Source: Diabrotica undecimpunctata
Lineage: Eukaryota > Arthropoda > Insecta > Coleoptera > Chrysomelidae
Direction: 5' to 3'
Length of the DNA stretch: 64,000 nucleotides
Assembly: GCF_040954645.1 (NCBI RefSeq)
Contig: NC_092804.1
Coordinates: 88,711,717-88,775,716, forward strand
Both the position numbers and the translations under genes were made by a program. Below, one piece after another: positions 21,411-31,611 of the stretch. The stretch's first letter is position 1; each line of letters begins with the position of its first letter. A model generated the notes under the pieces. The model searched no databases. It was given only the letters and a program-made list of their open reading frames with translations, and had not been told where the DNA came from.

Positions 21411-22945
21411 AAGTTAAGAGAAGATATTTTGAAATCATAAGGTACAAGTATAGGTCTAGTTAAAACTTGGAAAAAAAATTTTAAGTAATAATTTTTAACA
21501 GGGTAGTTCACCCCTATCCATAAAACTTTTGTCAAAACAATACAATGTTGCACATCAATTAATAGGCAAAAAAAATAACAAAATCAAAGAGTGTAACGTT
21601 TTTGTTTAAAATTTAATACAAGGGGGTTAATTCGTTTTTTTATTTGCACCTAAATAAATTATTTTACACTTTATTTATGAAAACTAAGAGAAGATATTTT
21701 GAAATCGTATTGTACAAGTACAAGTCTAGTTAAAACTTGAAAAAAAAATTTTAAGTAATAATTTTTACCGGGGGTAGTTAACCCCATCCATAAAACTTGC
21801 ATCAAAACAATACAATGTTGCATATCAATCAATAGGGAAAAAAATAACAAATTCGAAAATGTGTAACGTTTTTGTTTAAAATTTAATACAAGGGGGTTAA
21901 TTTGTTTTTTTTATTTGCTCCTAAATAAATTATTTTACACTTTATTTATGAAAACTAAGAGAAGATATTTTGAAATCGTATTGTACAAGTACATTAAAGT
22001 AGCATTAAAGGAAGCGGCTACAAAAATGGGTTTAATAATAAACACCAACAAAACAAAATACATGAAAATAGGTACGCAACCACAAACACTACGGCCACTT
22101 GTTATAGAAAATGACGTCATCGAAGCAGTTAACGAATTTGTATACCTGGGAACGCTCGTCAATACTGAAAATGACACTACCGCAGAGATAAACCGCAGAA
22201 TTTGCACGGCTAATAGATGCTATTTTGGGCTTAATCTCCTTTTTAAATCTACAGTTATATCAAGAAATACAAAAGTAAAACTCTACAAAACAATAATACG
22301 CCCAGTCCTAACATATGGTTCAGAAACCTGGACTTTAACAAAAAGCAATGAAAACATGTTAGGATGTTTCGAAAGAAAAATACTAGGGCGCATCTATGGA
22401 GCGGTAAATGAAAATGGTGTCTGGAGAAGACGATACAACTTCGAACTCTATAGGATATACCAGGAACCAGATATCGTAACACACATAAAGATAGGACGTC
22501 TGAGGTGGGTAGGCCATGTAATGCGGATGGAGCAAACCGACCCAGCTAGAAAAACGCTCCTTGATAGACCTATTGGTCAAAGAAGAAGAGGAAGACCCAG
22601 AACAAGATTCCTAGATAACATAGACCAAGATATGAGAAATATGGAAATACGTGCTTGGCGGAGGAAGGCGATGGATAGGGACGACTGGAGAAAAATTCTT
22701 GGGGAGGCTAGGACCCACACAGGGTTGTAAAGCCAAAATGATGATTGTACAAGTACAGGTCTAGTTAAAACTTGAAAAAAAAATTTTAAGTAATAATTTT
22801 TACCGGGGGTAGTTAACCCCATCCATAAAACTTGCATTAAAACAATACAATGTTGCATATCAATCAATAGGGAAAAAAATAACAAATTCGAAAATGTATA
22901 ACTTATTTGTTTAAAATTTGTTCAATACAAGGGGGTTATTATTTT
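21411..22945 (+). repeat. three tandem ~270-bp repeats, third interrupted
   Basis: Units start at about 21411, 21681 and 21952 with 'aagagaagatattttgaaat' and contain 'gggtagtt(c/a)accc' and 'aatacaagggggtta'. The third unit is split by an RTE fragment (21994-22744) and resumes at 22745. Repeat content is AT-rich and non-coding. Confidence 0.8.
21994..22744 (+). mobile_element. 5'-truncated RTE-like retrotransposon insertion with 13-bp target duplication
   Basis: The segment is flanked by identical 'ttgtacaagtaca' at 21981-21993 and 22745-22757. The interior ORF (to 22730) is the C-terminal part of a non-LTR reverse transcriptase: GLIINTNKTKYM, VNEFVYLGTLV, PVLTYGSETWTLTK, GRLRWVGHVMRM and RRGRPRTRFLD. 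It ends about 15 bp before 'aaaatgatga', the short microsatellite-like tail typical of RTE elements. The reading frame is intact over 240 codons, so the insertion looks recent. It postdates the provirus. Confidence 0.85.
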
Positions 22946-22981
22946 TTTTATTAATTAAAAGGGAATGAAATTAAAACCTTT

Positions 22982-23455
22982 TTATTGTTGTAGATTTATA
23001 TTATTACAAACAATACAATATTTGGATAAACAGTAAATATACAAGTTTTTATTGCAACACATACAAATATGTGCACTCAAATCACTGACCTTTCCACTTG
23101 AATGTTCTGTGGGGACATATGATGGCACTCCGCTTACAGTCTCAAAAAAACAAGAAGGACAAAGACTTGTGTTGTCAATCACATAATAATATTCTGTTTT
23201 ACATACTGGGTAACCGGTTTCATATGACAGAAATCGCACGTTGTTCACATTGTTCAGTTTGTTCTCTACCTCCGCGGAATCCGTATCTAAAACTTCACTG
23301 TCTTCCATGTCTGATAAATTCTCAGTAGATACCGAAAAAACAAAACTTCCATCAGTGGAGACATTGTCACTATCTTCAGCTTCATATGGCGCTATGGGAT
23401 CCAAAAGATTTACGTCTGCTTCAACCATTTCTTGGTTTTCATTTTCTAGCACCAT
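22982..23455 (-). CDS. acidic protein with Cys-rich (zinc-binding) C-terminus
   Basis: 157 codons. The N-terminal half is acidic and Ser-rich. The C-terminal half has paired cysteines: VCKTEYY, CPSCFF, HICMCCNKN and CLSKYCIVCNN. The spacing suggests a treble-clef or RING-like zinc site, but it does not match a canonical RING. It lies between the tandem repeats and the internal TIR-like repeat and is transcribed leftward. No lesion was seen. Confidence 0.45.
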   Translation of the reverse strand: MVLENENQEMVEADVNLLDPIAPYEAEDSDNVSTDGSFVFSVSTENLSDMEDSEVLDTDSAEVENKLNNVNNVRFLSYETGYPVCKTEYYYVIDNTSLCPSCFFETVSGVPSYVPTEHSSGKVSDLSAHICMCCNKNLYIYCLSKYCIVCNNINLQQ

Positions 23456-23520
23456 TTTGATATTATCACAAAGATTATAAATGCACCAGTTTATATATTT
23501 TCAAGTAGTATAAAGAGGGG

Positions 23521-23890
23521 GGTTAGTGCCATCTGCTCTTTACATCTAAAAATAGCTCAAGGGTCAATTAACTGGATATCCGTTAGTCTAGACAGTATCC
23601 TGTCTAAAAATAACTCAAGGTTAATGAACAATATCTAAAAATAGCTGAAGGTCAGCGACCTGAGCATCTGGTGTGTCTAGACAATATTTGGTCCAAAAAT
23701 AACTCAAGGTTAAAGACCTAGACATCTGGTAGTGAACATCCGGTTTGATATATACGTTATAAAATGAGGAGGAGGTCAATGACCTGTTAGTCCAGATAAC
23801 ATTTAGTAATAGGGTGGGGGGAATATATGATATATTGTGTGCAAAATGAGGAGGAACATCTGGCAGTGTGGTAATAGTGGACAGAGTAGG
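23521..23890 (+). repeat. internal copy of the terminal-repeat motifs
   Basis: Contains 'aaaaataactcaaggttaa' and 'gtgtgtctagacaatat', plus 'gaacatccggtttgatata' and 'aaaatgaggagga'. These are the same words as in the right terminal region (reverse-complemented) and the left TIR. Its orientation matches the left end. Confidence 0.75.
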
Positions 23891-23931
23891 GAGGGTAGAA
23901 AAACGTGTATAAGAACCCGAGACTTGCACAC

Positions 23932-24676
23932 ATGGATCATAATTTCAAAATGAGTGCTACATTTCGAAACGTATTTTTGGGTGAACGCCGGTTTTACCTG
24001 AACCCATCGAACTCAAAATTTGTTTCTGTTTGTCTAGCACATGAATTAAATTTTGAACCGGTAGTTGTTATCAGTGGTAACAAACAAGATCGGGTTTTAT
24101 TTAGTGAACCTGAGTGGTTGAACTTTTTATCACATAAATGTGCAATTGACAGTTTTATGGCAGGGAATCCCCAACAATTGATTCACGATGGTAAAATACA
24201 ACTAGAGTTCATGCAACTACCCCACATGTCAGTTGTGAAAGTTACCAATGGCGAGTCACAGATAATTTTGGGTGCAAACTCCATTGCATCGCTGTGGATA
24301 ACACTTCCAATAATTAACTACCATTTGGAAATTTTGAAAAAGGAAAACTTTATCAGTTCCTTTAAAATACTAAAGACGGGAATTTATTCAAATAATGCAA
24401 TTGAAACTGGGCTGAAAATAATGGAACCAATAAAGAATATACATAGAGCAACTTATGGTATGGCGCTAGAGTTAATTCATAGATATCCAGAGCTACTTAA
24501 TGATCAAATTTAATGAAAATGTTTGTATTCACTACATTGAAGCAACTTGTTCGTGCAGAGCGAGGTACTGGGAGTTTGTGGCTGCTGACAGAGTAAGATT
24601 TCAACGAAGGATAAAAGAACTTGCTAAAATTATTAATCCTGTATTAGACGTAAGCCATAGAAATAAATACATGTAA
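23932..24676 (+). pseudogene. uncharacterised provirus protein (possible PC4-like fold)
   Basis: The ATG at 23932 (or 23950) starts a frame open to 24513. The run NSKFVSVCLAHELNFEPVV and the later EPEWLNFLSH faintly recall a PC4-type single-stranded DNA-binding domain; this is weak. Just before the stop, the +1 frame continues with coding-like sequence (IHYIEATCSCRARYWEFVAA...) to the TAA near 24676. A single frameshift near 24505 therefore probably truncates the protein. It is followed by the BIR frame. Confidence 0.45.
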
Positions 24677-24820
24677 AAAATTGAATATATTAATTTACCA
24701 CACTTTCCCCTTCCACTACAGAAATAAATTATTTAAGTTATATGTAGCAGAATATCTTTTAAAAACTAATAGTCACTATGTGTCTAGAAGATAAGTCAGA
24801 AACTGAATAATTTTTATTGA

Positions 24821-25237
24821 AGGTTATCCACATTTAAAAACTGGAGGGGATTGGTTCCTTCGGTTGAGTTAGCAGTATATGGATTTTATTATCTACAAAA
24901 AGAAGATATTGTAAGGTGCTTTTGGTGTCATGTAGAAATTTATAATTGGTTATTTACTGATGATGTTTATAAAGAACACATCAAATTCAGTCCAAACTGT
25001 AGTTTTGCACAAACAATTTACTCCAAATTTTCCAAGTGCCAGAAAAATTATAAATCAACACCAGACGTGAAAATCGAAAACAAATTTCCTAAGTATCAGA
25101 TTAGTAAAGACATAAAAACCAAAAAGAGTCAACTAACAAGAAATACAAATTTATATCTAAATGTGCTTCTCAGTTTGATGCATTTTGTCTTTTTGTTATT
25201 GAGTATTTACATAAGTAAAAAAGAATGTAAAATATAA
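24821..25237 (+). CDS. BIR-domain (IAP-type) protein with C-terminal membrane segment
   Basis: The open frame contains one complete BIR repeat. STFKNW begins its first helix, GFYYL precedes the metal site, and RCFWC, then EHIKFSPNC give the CxxC-x16-H-x6-C zinc ligands. IAP-family BIRs bind caspases or IAP antagonists; many insect viruses carry such genes. There is no RING. Instead a hydrophobic stretch (LLSLMHFVFLLLSIYI) ends the protein. No ATG precedes the BIR: a TGA lies at 24818-24820, so the 5' end is lost, frameshifted or spliced. Confidence 0.75.
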   Translation, partial: RLSTFKNWRGLVPSVELAVYGFYYLQKEDIVRCFWCHVEIYNWLFTDDVYKEHIKFSPNCSFAQTIYSKFSKCQKNYKSTPDVKIENKFPKYQISKDIKTKKSQLTRNTNLYLNVLLSLMHFVFLLLSIYISKKECKI

Positions 25238-25413
25238 ACCAATATTTAGATGTAAACAAAACTGTGTGCATGTTTAATTATTTAGCCTATTATATAAAAA
25301 AAAATAAAACATTTTTTTGTAAAAAACAGTTTTTATTTTAATACTATAATACATATTTTTTATTAATCCATGAATTATGTGTAAAATCCATCCCTAACCA
25401 TTTCACAAACACC
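25238..25413. other. convergent intergenic region
   Basis: AT-rich spacer between the rightward BIR frame and the leftward integrase. Several AATAAA-like words could end both transcripts. Confidence 0.4.
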
Positions 25414-26270
25414 TTATTGCCCTTTTTTTTTCAATACCTTCTCCACCAAGTAGACATCAGGGTACTGGGTTTTCCTTAATTCTTCGCTGTAAAACGCTCC
25501 TTGAATTTCTTCTTTGCGTGAATCTTCTAATAAGTAAGTCACTGGATTTATCTGCTTGACTTTTCTTATTTTAAAAATCTCATTTGTCCAGTTGGGCAAA
25601 TAACCCTTAGTAAACAAATTTCTATATCTCGAAATTCGGACGTGATCACCAACTTTAAATTTATGTTTCCTGGGGTCAATGATTTTAAGGTAATTATATG
25701 CAGTTATATTCTTGGCATTCTTTTCATTAACTTTGCTAGGAATGGCACCTGTAGTCGAATGTTTGGTATTATTGTATTTTTTACTATATCAGAAAGATTA
25801 TTCACCCATTTGTGAGTCCCCTGCAAGCTGAACTGCCTCCACAACATCGATTTTATTGTTCTGATTACTCTCTCAGCAAAGGAGGCTTTTAAATTCGAGA
25901 ATGTGCTGTAGTGTTTAATACCATGTGACTTCATAAGTTCATGAAACTGAGAATTGTAAAACTCTTTACCCAAATCTGTTTGAAGGTTTTTTGGTGGCTT
26001 CTTCATTTGATTTAAAATTTTTTTCATGGCTTTAGTAATTTCAGTCCCTGTTTTTCTTTTAACAGGTTCGGCCCACACAAATTTACTAAACGCAATAATT
26101 ACAATGAGAATATATTGGTATCCATTATTAACTTTGGCATAAGGAATCATTATAGCTAAATCTGCTTGAATCAGATCGTTTAATCCTTTGATGATTACAT
26201 GTCTCCGTCTAAAATTTTTTTTTGCCGGTTTATGCAGTTCATGTACGACTTGTGATTTAATGTTTGACAT
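25414..26270 (-). pseudogene. retroviral-type integrase (DDE) of the Polinton-like element
   Basis: The catalytic core shows all three acidic positions: QADLAIMIPY (D), NLQTDLGKEFYNS (D) and LKASFAERVIRTIK (E). This is the rve-type integrase typical of Polintons. A 1-base indel near 25790 shifts the frame. The C-terminal part (YNYLKI..., KFKVGDHVRIS, GYLPNWT) continues in the second frame to 25414 and resembles the SH3/chromo-like tail. The N-terminal zinc domain is not visible. The enzyme would insert element DNA with 6-bp duplications, matching the ATCGAT seen here. Confidence 0.8.
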
Positions 26271-26667
26271 ATTTTTCTAAAGGACAACGAAGGGTCATAT
26301 ATACCACAAAATTCGAATCTTTATCTAATTTAAAAGAAATTATATCACCTTGAAAAATCTTTACTCCTGGTAGCTGCTCATATTTATACTCTGTATTTAC
26401 TGATTTCGAGGTTATCATTACTTCTCCACTTGAAACATTAATTTGCACATTGTCAATAGTACCACTTAGTGTAAATTGATATGAAAATAAACCACTATCC
26501 AATATATAATATTCTTTGTTCAGATTTGTTGCTTTTGTTCCTTTGAAAGTTAATACACATTTACTATAAAAAGAAGAAGGATCACACACAAAATATAATG
26601 GATGGGAAGATGAATCAGGAGTTTGAAAATTGTTTAAAAAATGACTTCCAAATCTATTTATAGGCAT
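26257..26667 (-). CDS. uncharacterised Polinton-associated protein (MPINRFG family)
   Basis: 136 intact codons starting MPINRFGSHF, a start I recall from insect Polinton ORFs. It is mostly beta-strand-like with alternating polar residues (GTIDNVQINVSSGEVMI). It overlaps the integrase start by 14 bases and touches the next upstream gene at 26667, so these are probably co-transcribed leftward. A small virion protein (for example a fibre or cement type) is possible but unproven. Confidence 0.5.
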   Translation of the reverse strand: MPINRFGSHFLNNFQTPDSSSHPLYFVCDPSSFYSKCVLTFKGTKATNLNKEYYILDSGLFSYQFTLSGTIDNVQINVSSGEVMITSKSVNTEYKYEQLPGVKIFQGDIISFKLDKDSNFVVYMTLRCPLEKYVKH

Positions 26668-27818
26668 TACTGTATTATACCACCTTCTCGAAGTTCTTCA
26701 ATTATAGATATAATTTCATTCACGTGTCCGTCGTTACCCGCAGCTTTTGAAGCTACTAGCAGTCTCAATCTATCTATGAGCTCATTAAAATCATCGAAGT
26801 ATTTATACTCTAATTGCTTGGCACTATATTTTTTGAAAAGCGCACCACCCTTTGTTTTTAAATTTTTAGCTAAGTTTCGGGTAACAGTGCCTTTTGCTAA
26901 ATTTCCGGGGAGTGAACTTAAACGACTTCTAAATGGTTGGGGTCTCGTTTCCAAAGCTGGTTTAATAATAAAATTATATTTATCCTTTATTTTTGATGGA
27001 ATACTTTTTATAGGCAATTCTGGGTTGTGGTTTCTATAAATTGCATTTGTTCTACGTAAAATATCAATATACTCATTAACATCTGTTTTTTTAAACGATT
27101 GGGGGTTTACTTTAAATAGTAACTCATAAAGACCTGGCGTTCCCTTCTATCTTATATTATTAATAATTAAATCAGCTCCATCAAAATCAATTAAGGAATT
27201 TCCAATAGAAAATTTTTCAGTTTCCAAGTCATGATAAACCCCTAAGTCATGATCGAAATCACCTTTTGTGTCTTCGATGTTAGCTTTAATATATTTCTTT
27301 GGCAATGGTGAAGTATAATTCTCATAAAATTGATTCATTATATCTGGATTAGTGATCATCTGATTAAATTCTCTAAGCGTATCCTCAAAATATCGATTAA
27401 TATTATCATCCGTGGTATTCGTTTGTTCTTCTGACTCAAAAGTTTCTTCTGGTTGTGGTGTGAATACTTCTTCCGTTGGAATAATAGATTCATCTCCAAA
27501 ATTAGTAGGTGTTTTTGACCCCTCAGGGAGTATACTTGTATTTGGGGAAGAAAAGGCTAAACGATAATTAGATTTTCGCATTTTATACCTTTTTGGTGAG
27601 CCTAATTTCAATGGCTTTTGAAACGAATACTCTGGTTCTTGTTTAATAGATGGAGCGGTTTCTAGTTTATGCAAAAGTTCATTAAGTGGTTGAGTAATTG
27701 GTTTATAATTTTTTTCTAAAGCAGACTGAGACTGAACTATGTCATGTTTTAAACTACGATACTTTTTCTTTAAAGCTTGTCGTGATAAAAGCAGTTTTCG
27801 CGTAACTTTGGGATCCAT
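26667..27818 (-). pseudogene. uncharacterised Polinton-associated 383-codon protein, one nonsense codon
   Basis: The ATG at 27818 opens a helical N-terminus (MDPKVTRKLLLSRQALKKKY). An acidic middle region follows, then a single in-frame TAG at 27147-27149. The same frame immediately continues with KGTPGLYELLFKVNP and runs on to 26667. The GTPGLYELLF block is, from memory, conserved in insect Polinton proteins. Only that stop breaks the frame. Position between ATPase and integrase suggests a structural or morphogenesis role. Confidence 0.6.
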
Positions 27819-27839
27819 TGTGTATTCTAAACCCCGTTT

Positions 27840-28523
27840 TTACAGCCTTATATACTTATCGAACCCACAGCGATATCGACCCATTGATTTGGAAGAGTCT
27901 TTATCAATGACTATAAATCCATATCTGTCTTTCCAGCAAAATGAGCATAAATCTTTAAACTGTGGGAAAGTCATATCAATGTTTACGTGGTCATCAAAGA
28001 TATGTTTTAAATTTGTAAAGTCCTGTTGAAAAACTACGAGTAAATTAGAATTATCTCTAATTAATTGTTTTGAAATTGCACTATATGTTTGACATTAATA
28101 AAAGCAATCTAAGTGTTTGTGTCTTCCGTAACAATAATAATTCTGTATAATTTGTTGATCACGGGATGGAATATCATCAAAAATAACTACCGAATTCTCT
28201 TTAATATCATCTGGAGGTGGTACATTGGATGAGTCATTATATTCTTCATAGCCAATTTCCTTTATAGGTTCAATTAAGCTTCGTAAGTACGTATACTTTG
28301 GTTGATACAACGATTTGGAATATAAATAAATATTTTCAAATCTAAGACCATTTGGATGTTCAATTAAAGACAATAGTGCGTTAGTCTTGCCGCAACCACT
28401 TGGTCCAACAATTAAAACCCTTTTGACTCCATTAAAAAGATAACTATGTTTTACTTGAAGTTCTTTGGTAATATCATCGTGGTTTGTAATGGGAAGAGAG
28501 AGTTTTTGTGGTTCAATTTTCAT
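27840..28523 (-). pseudogene. FtsK/HerA-type (A32-like) packaging ATPase, one nonsense codon
   Basis: Start chosen at the Met of MKIEPQKLSLP (28523), although the frame opens at 28568. Walker A is VLIVGPSGCGKTNALLSL and Walker B is NSVVIFDDI. An in-frame TAA at 28095-28097 follows KHLDCFY. The same frame then continues with the conserved-looking tail (IRDNSNLLVVFQQD, NLKHIFDDHV, YGFIVIDK) to the stop at 27840-27842. These ATPases drive genome packaging into capsids. The gene diverges from the PLA2-domain gene across a (TA)n spacer. Confidence 0.75.
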
Positions 28524-28567
28524 TGTGAAAAATGAGTTAAAAATTTCGGGTATATATAGCCCTAACA

Positions 28568-28568
<1 letters not shown>

Positions 28569-28620
<52 letters not shown>
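28569..28620. promoter_or_regulatory. (TA)n spacer between divergent viral genes
   Basis: About 50 bp of TA separates the leftward ATPase from the rightward PLA2-domain gene. It must include or abut both promoters, and TATATA-type sequence is available on either strand. The regulatory role is inferred from position. Confidence 0.4.
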
Positions 28621-28621
<1 letters not shown>

Positions 28622-28630
28622 AGGCAGAGT

Positions 28631-29281
28631 ATGAAAATAAAACAAACTACTAAAAGAAAAGGCTGTGGGTTATTAAACTCACTCATTAACAAACTTCCTC
28701 TAGAGCTACATCTTCCAGGATATTCATATTGCGGACCAGGAACTCGTTTACAACAAAGATTAAAGCAAGGGGATAAGGGAATCAATAAACTAGACGAAGC
28801 TTGTAAACAGCACGATATTAAATACTCTAAAAATACTGATTTATTAACCAGACACGAAGCGGATAAGATTTTAGAAAACAAAGATTGGGATATTGTAAAA
28901 TCGAAAGAGACCCCATTTGGAAAAAAAGCAGCCGCTTGGTTTGTTACAACAGCTATGAAAGGAAAACGTAAATTGGGAATGGGCCTTAAACGCAAAAAAG
29001 GCGGTTCCCTTCGTAAAAAGACAAATAAAAAAAAACGAGTGATTAAAACACCTAAAAAAGGAGGATTTTTACCACTACTTTTACCTTTATTAAGCGCGCT
29101 TGGGACTGTTGGGGGGATGGGGGCGGGAATTTACAACGCTATTGGAGATGCAAAAGCTAATCGAATGAGTCTTGAAGAACAAAAACGCCATAATCTTGCC
29201 ATGAAACAGAAAGGCAAAGGATTGTATTTAAGACCGTATAAAGGGTATGGATTATATTTAAAACCTTACTCAAAAAACTAA
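28631..29281 (+). CDS. phospholipase-A2-domain virion-type protein with GLYLxPY tail
   Basis: An intact 216-codon ORF. Residues 25-80 form a parvovirus-type PLA2-like domain: LPGYSYCGPGT (calcium loop) and LDEACKQHDIKYS (catalytic His-Asp). Very basic stretches follow (LKRKKGGSLRKKTNKKKR), then a Gly-rich hydrophobic segment and a terminal double motif GLYLRPYKGYGLYLKPY. A PLA2 domain on a virion protein is known from parvoviruses and Polinton/adintovirus elements; the tail recalls core-type proteins. This is one of the few lesion-free genes in the element. Confidence 0.75.
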   Translation: MKIKQTTKRKGCGLLNSLINKLPLELHLPGYSYCGPGTRLQQRLKQGDKGINKLDEACKQHDIKYSKNTDLLTRHEADKILENKDWDIVKSKETPFGKKAAAWFVTTAMKGKRKLGMGLKRKKGGSLRKKTNKKKRVIKTPKKGGFLPLLLPLLSALGTVGGMGAGIYNAIGDAKANRMSLEEQKRHNLAMKQKGKGLYLRPYKGYGLYLKPYSKN

Positions 29282-29309
29282 ACCTTCGTCATCACGCTTT
29301 AACAAATAA

Positions 29310-29490
29310 AAATATAATAAAGTATGGTAAAACATTACCATATTTTAGAGGTGTATTCATGAGAGATACGTTACCTAAAAATATTCATAAAAACGAATGT
29401 GGTGTTAACTACAGGTAATGTGCAGGTAAACTAATTGACTTTGGAGGAGAAGAAGTTACGGTTAATCTACATCTTAGAAAACGTATATAA
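29310..29490 (+). pseudogene. fused remnant of adenain-like protease start and penton-like end
   Basis: One frame reads KTLPYFRGVFMRDTLP...NECGV, which I recall as the N-terminal region of the Polinton cysteine protease. It then passes a stop at about 29416 and continues with GKLIDFGGEEVTVNLHLRKRI, which parallels the C-terminus of the penton-like gene at 2-300. A deletion has probably removed most of both genes and joined the ends. The protease catalytic residues are gone. Confidence 0.45.
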
Positions 29491-29614
29491 TGGTTCTAGT
29501 TTTTTCTCACATACCAAAAACATATATAAGGAGATTACCTTCTAAAATAATAACATCATCTAATCGTCGCTTCTTACAATCGTTAGGATTTAAAGTCCTG
29601 GTATAAGGGAAATT

Positions 29615-30850
29615 CTTCATGTTACTGGTCAACCTTTTAATGACAACACCATTGAAGAATATCAGTTTCACACATATCAACCATACATTCCTGGACAGTT
29701 GGGTTATAACGATGAAATACGTATTCCTATTCAAGATCTAGATGCATTTACATACCCCGGAAATAGTTATCTTTATATCGAAGGACGTTTACTCACGCAT
29801 GATAATAACATACCAAAAAAATTAAAATTTATTAATATTAGTATAGCTTTCATGTTTCGCGAACTACGCTACGAACTAAATGGGGTAGTAGTTGACTCAG
29901 TACGTGATGTAGGATTAGTATCCAGTATTAAAAACTATCTTAGTCTTAACGAAAACCAAAGCTTGCAATTAGAAAACGCTGGTTGGTTTCCAAAAATGAG
30001 TAGAATGGAAACCAATAATGAAGTTCCCAAAAACAGTGTGTTGGTGGATTCAAATGGAAACTTTAACGTGTGCATACCTTTAAGACTCCTATCAGGATTC
30101 TTTGAAGATTTCAGGAAAATTATTATGAACATGAAACAAGAATTAATACTAATTAGATCAAATGATGATATTAATGCTGTAGTCAGCATAGATGAAAGCG
30201 AACGACCAAAAATTGATATTAGTAAATTATATTGGGAGGTTCCACATATAACACCGAGTATACGAGAACAGATACGACTTAACAAGATTTCACATACAAA
30301 TCAAGAATTACCTATCAAATTTCGCTCTTGGCAAATGATTGAATATCCTGCTCTAAACAACTCTACCCGCCATACGTGGTCTGTGCGCACTAGTACGAAA
30401 ATAGAAACACCTCGTCACATCATTGTTGCTTTCCAAAATAACAGAAAATCGAAATTAACAAAAGATATGAGTAAATTTGATCATTGCACTTTAAAAAATA
30501 TTAAAGTATTTTTAAATTCTGAAAGATATCCCTATAATGATCTACAATTAGATTTTAAAACAAATAGATTTGCGAAACTTTATGAAATGTTTGGCAATTT
30601 CCAAGAAAGTTATTATCATATGGTGCTGAATCAACCAATATTTAATCCTTATGACTTTAAAATGATTGCACCACTGGTACATATTGACTGCTCTCGACAA
30701 AAAGAAGTAATTCAATCAGGATCTGTGGTGTTACGTATAGAATTTGAGACAGATGAGCCAACAACCTCTAATATCTCCGCTTATTGTCTGATATTACACG
30801 AGAAAGAATTTACATATAATCCCTTAACTAAAATAGTAAAACAATTATAA
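29615..30850 (+). pseudogene. Polinton-like capsid gene (double-jelly-roll-like), copy 2
   Basis: Over 400 codons. No ATG lies at the start: the frame opens after a TAA near 29592, and an earlier segment (FLQSLGFK) is in another frame. Diagnostic segments are IPGQLGYNDEIRIPIQD, GNSYLYIEGRLLT, FRELRYELNGVVVDSVR and AYCLILHEKEF. I recall the YIEGRL family as double-jelly-roll-like, the major capsid candidate. The body of the gene is free of stops, unlike copy 1. Its C-terminal half matches copy 1 across about 200 residues. Confidence 0.7.
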
Positions 30851-31081
30851 AAAATATTGATATTATTAGATGGACAGGTTGGCTTTTTAATATATTTTTA
30901 TAATGAGATAGGTATTAAGATTTAATTACATCTAATGAGAGACTTTTCCGTATGAGGTCAGAAGTACATTATGTATGAAGATGGGTGGCCGCTATAGCAT
31001 TATATGTGAACCTCTCACATGCGCATGACTGAAATTGTTTTATAAATGCAAGTTAGATACCATACAAAGACAGACTTTAAC
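30851..31081. other. spacer between capsid-like and DIQGF genes
   Basis: No gene. It may hold the promoter of the DIQGF gene. Confidence 0.4.
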
Positions 31082-31528
31082 ATGTGCTTAATAATAGATG
31101 TACAAGGTTTTAACACCGAGAAAAATAAATTTATCGTGAAAGAGTTGGCGACTTATGATGGCGAAAAAATTAGTCATTATTTTCTCAAACCTCCATATCC
31201 ATTGAGGTTGCCGAATCCAGAGTTTCATAAACAAGCTGTTTGGTTAATGAATAATCACCATGGTCTTAACTGGAATAACGGATTTACCCCGGTACATCAA
31301 GTTCATGATATTATTCGATACTTGACAAGTAATGTCGATATCGTTTATGTCAAAGGAAGAGAAAAGGCTCAATATATAAGAAAGTATAGTTTAGTACCAG
31401 TTATAGAGTTTGATGAACAACCAGCCTTGGAGATAATGGAGCCAAAATGTCCATACCATTTAAATAATAATAGTGTATGTGCTTTATCTAATGTATTTTA
31501 CTTATACAATAATTTTATTATGCAATAA
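31082..31528 (+). CDS. 'DIQGF' protein, copy 2 (unknown function)
   Basis: Start chosen at MCLIIDVQGF because copy 1 starts at the same place; an in-frame ATG exists at 31046. About 148 codons, intact. It includes KFIVKELATYDGE, a HYFLKPPYP box and WLMNNHHGLNWNNG. The pattern of an early acidic residue in a strand (IDVQGF) plus later His and Asp residues is compatible with an RNase-H-like nuclease fold, but I cannot support that further. The conserved position after the capsid gene in two elements argues for a virus-related role. Confidence 0.55.
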   Translation: MCLIIDVQGFNTEKNKFIVKELATYDGEKISHYFLKPPYPLRLPNPEFHKQAVWLMNNHHGLNWNNGFTPVHQVHDIIRYLTSNVDIVYVKGREKAQYIRKYSLVPVIEFDEQPALEIMEPKCPYHLNNNSVCALSNVFYLYNNFIMQ

Positions 31529-31611
31529 AATTTTTTTTTCTTACATAATGTTTTATTTAAGCAATAAAAATACCTTATTAAAAAATAATACTTTATTAAT
31601 AATTACTACAT

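Noticed and set aside
22255..22885. Minus-strand ORFs across 22255-22885
   Set aside because: They are antisense to the RTE reverse-transcriptase fragment and the tandem repeat.
27739..28029. Plus-strand 96-codon ORF
   Set aside because: Antisense to the start of the 383-codon protein and the conserved tail of the ATPase.
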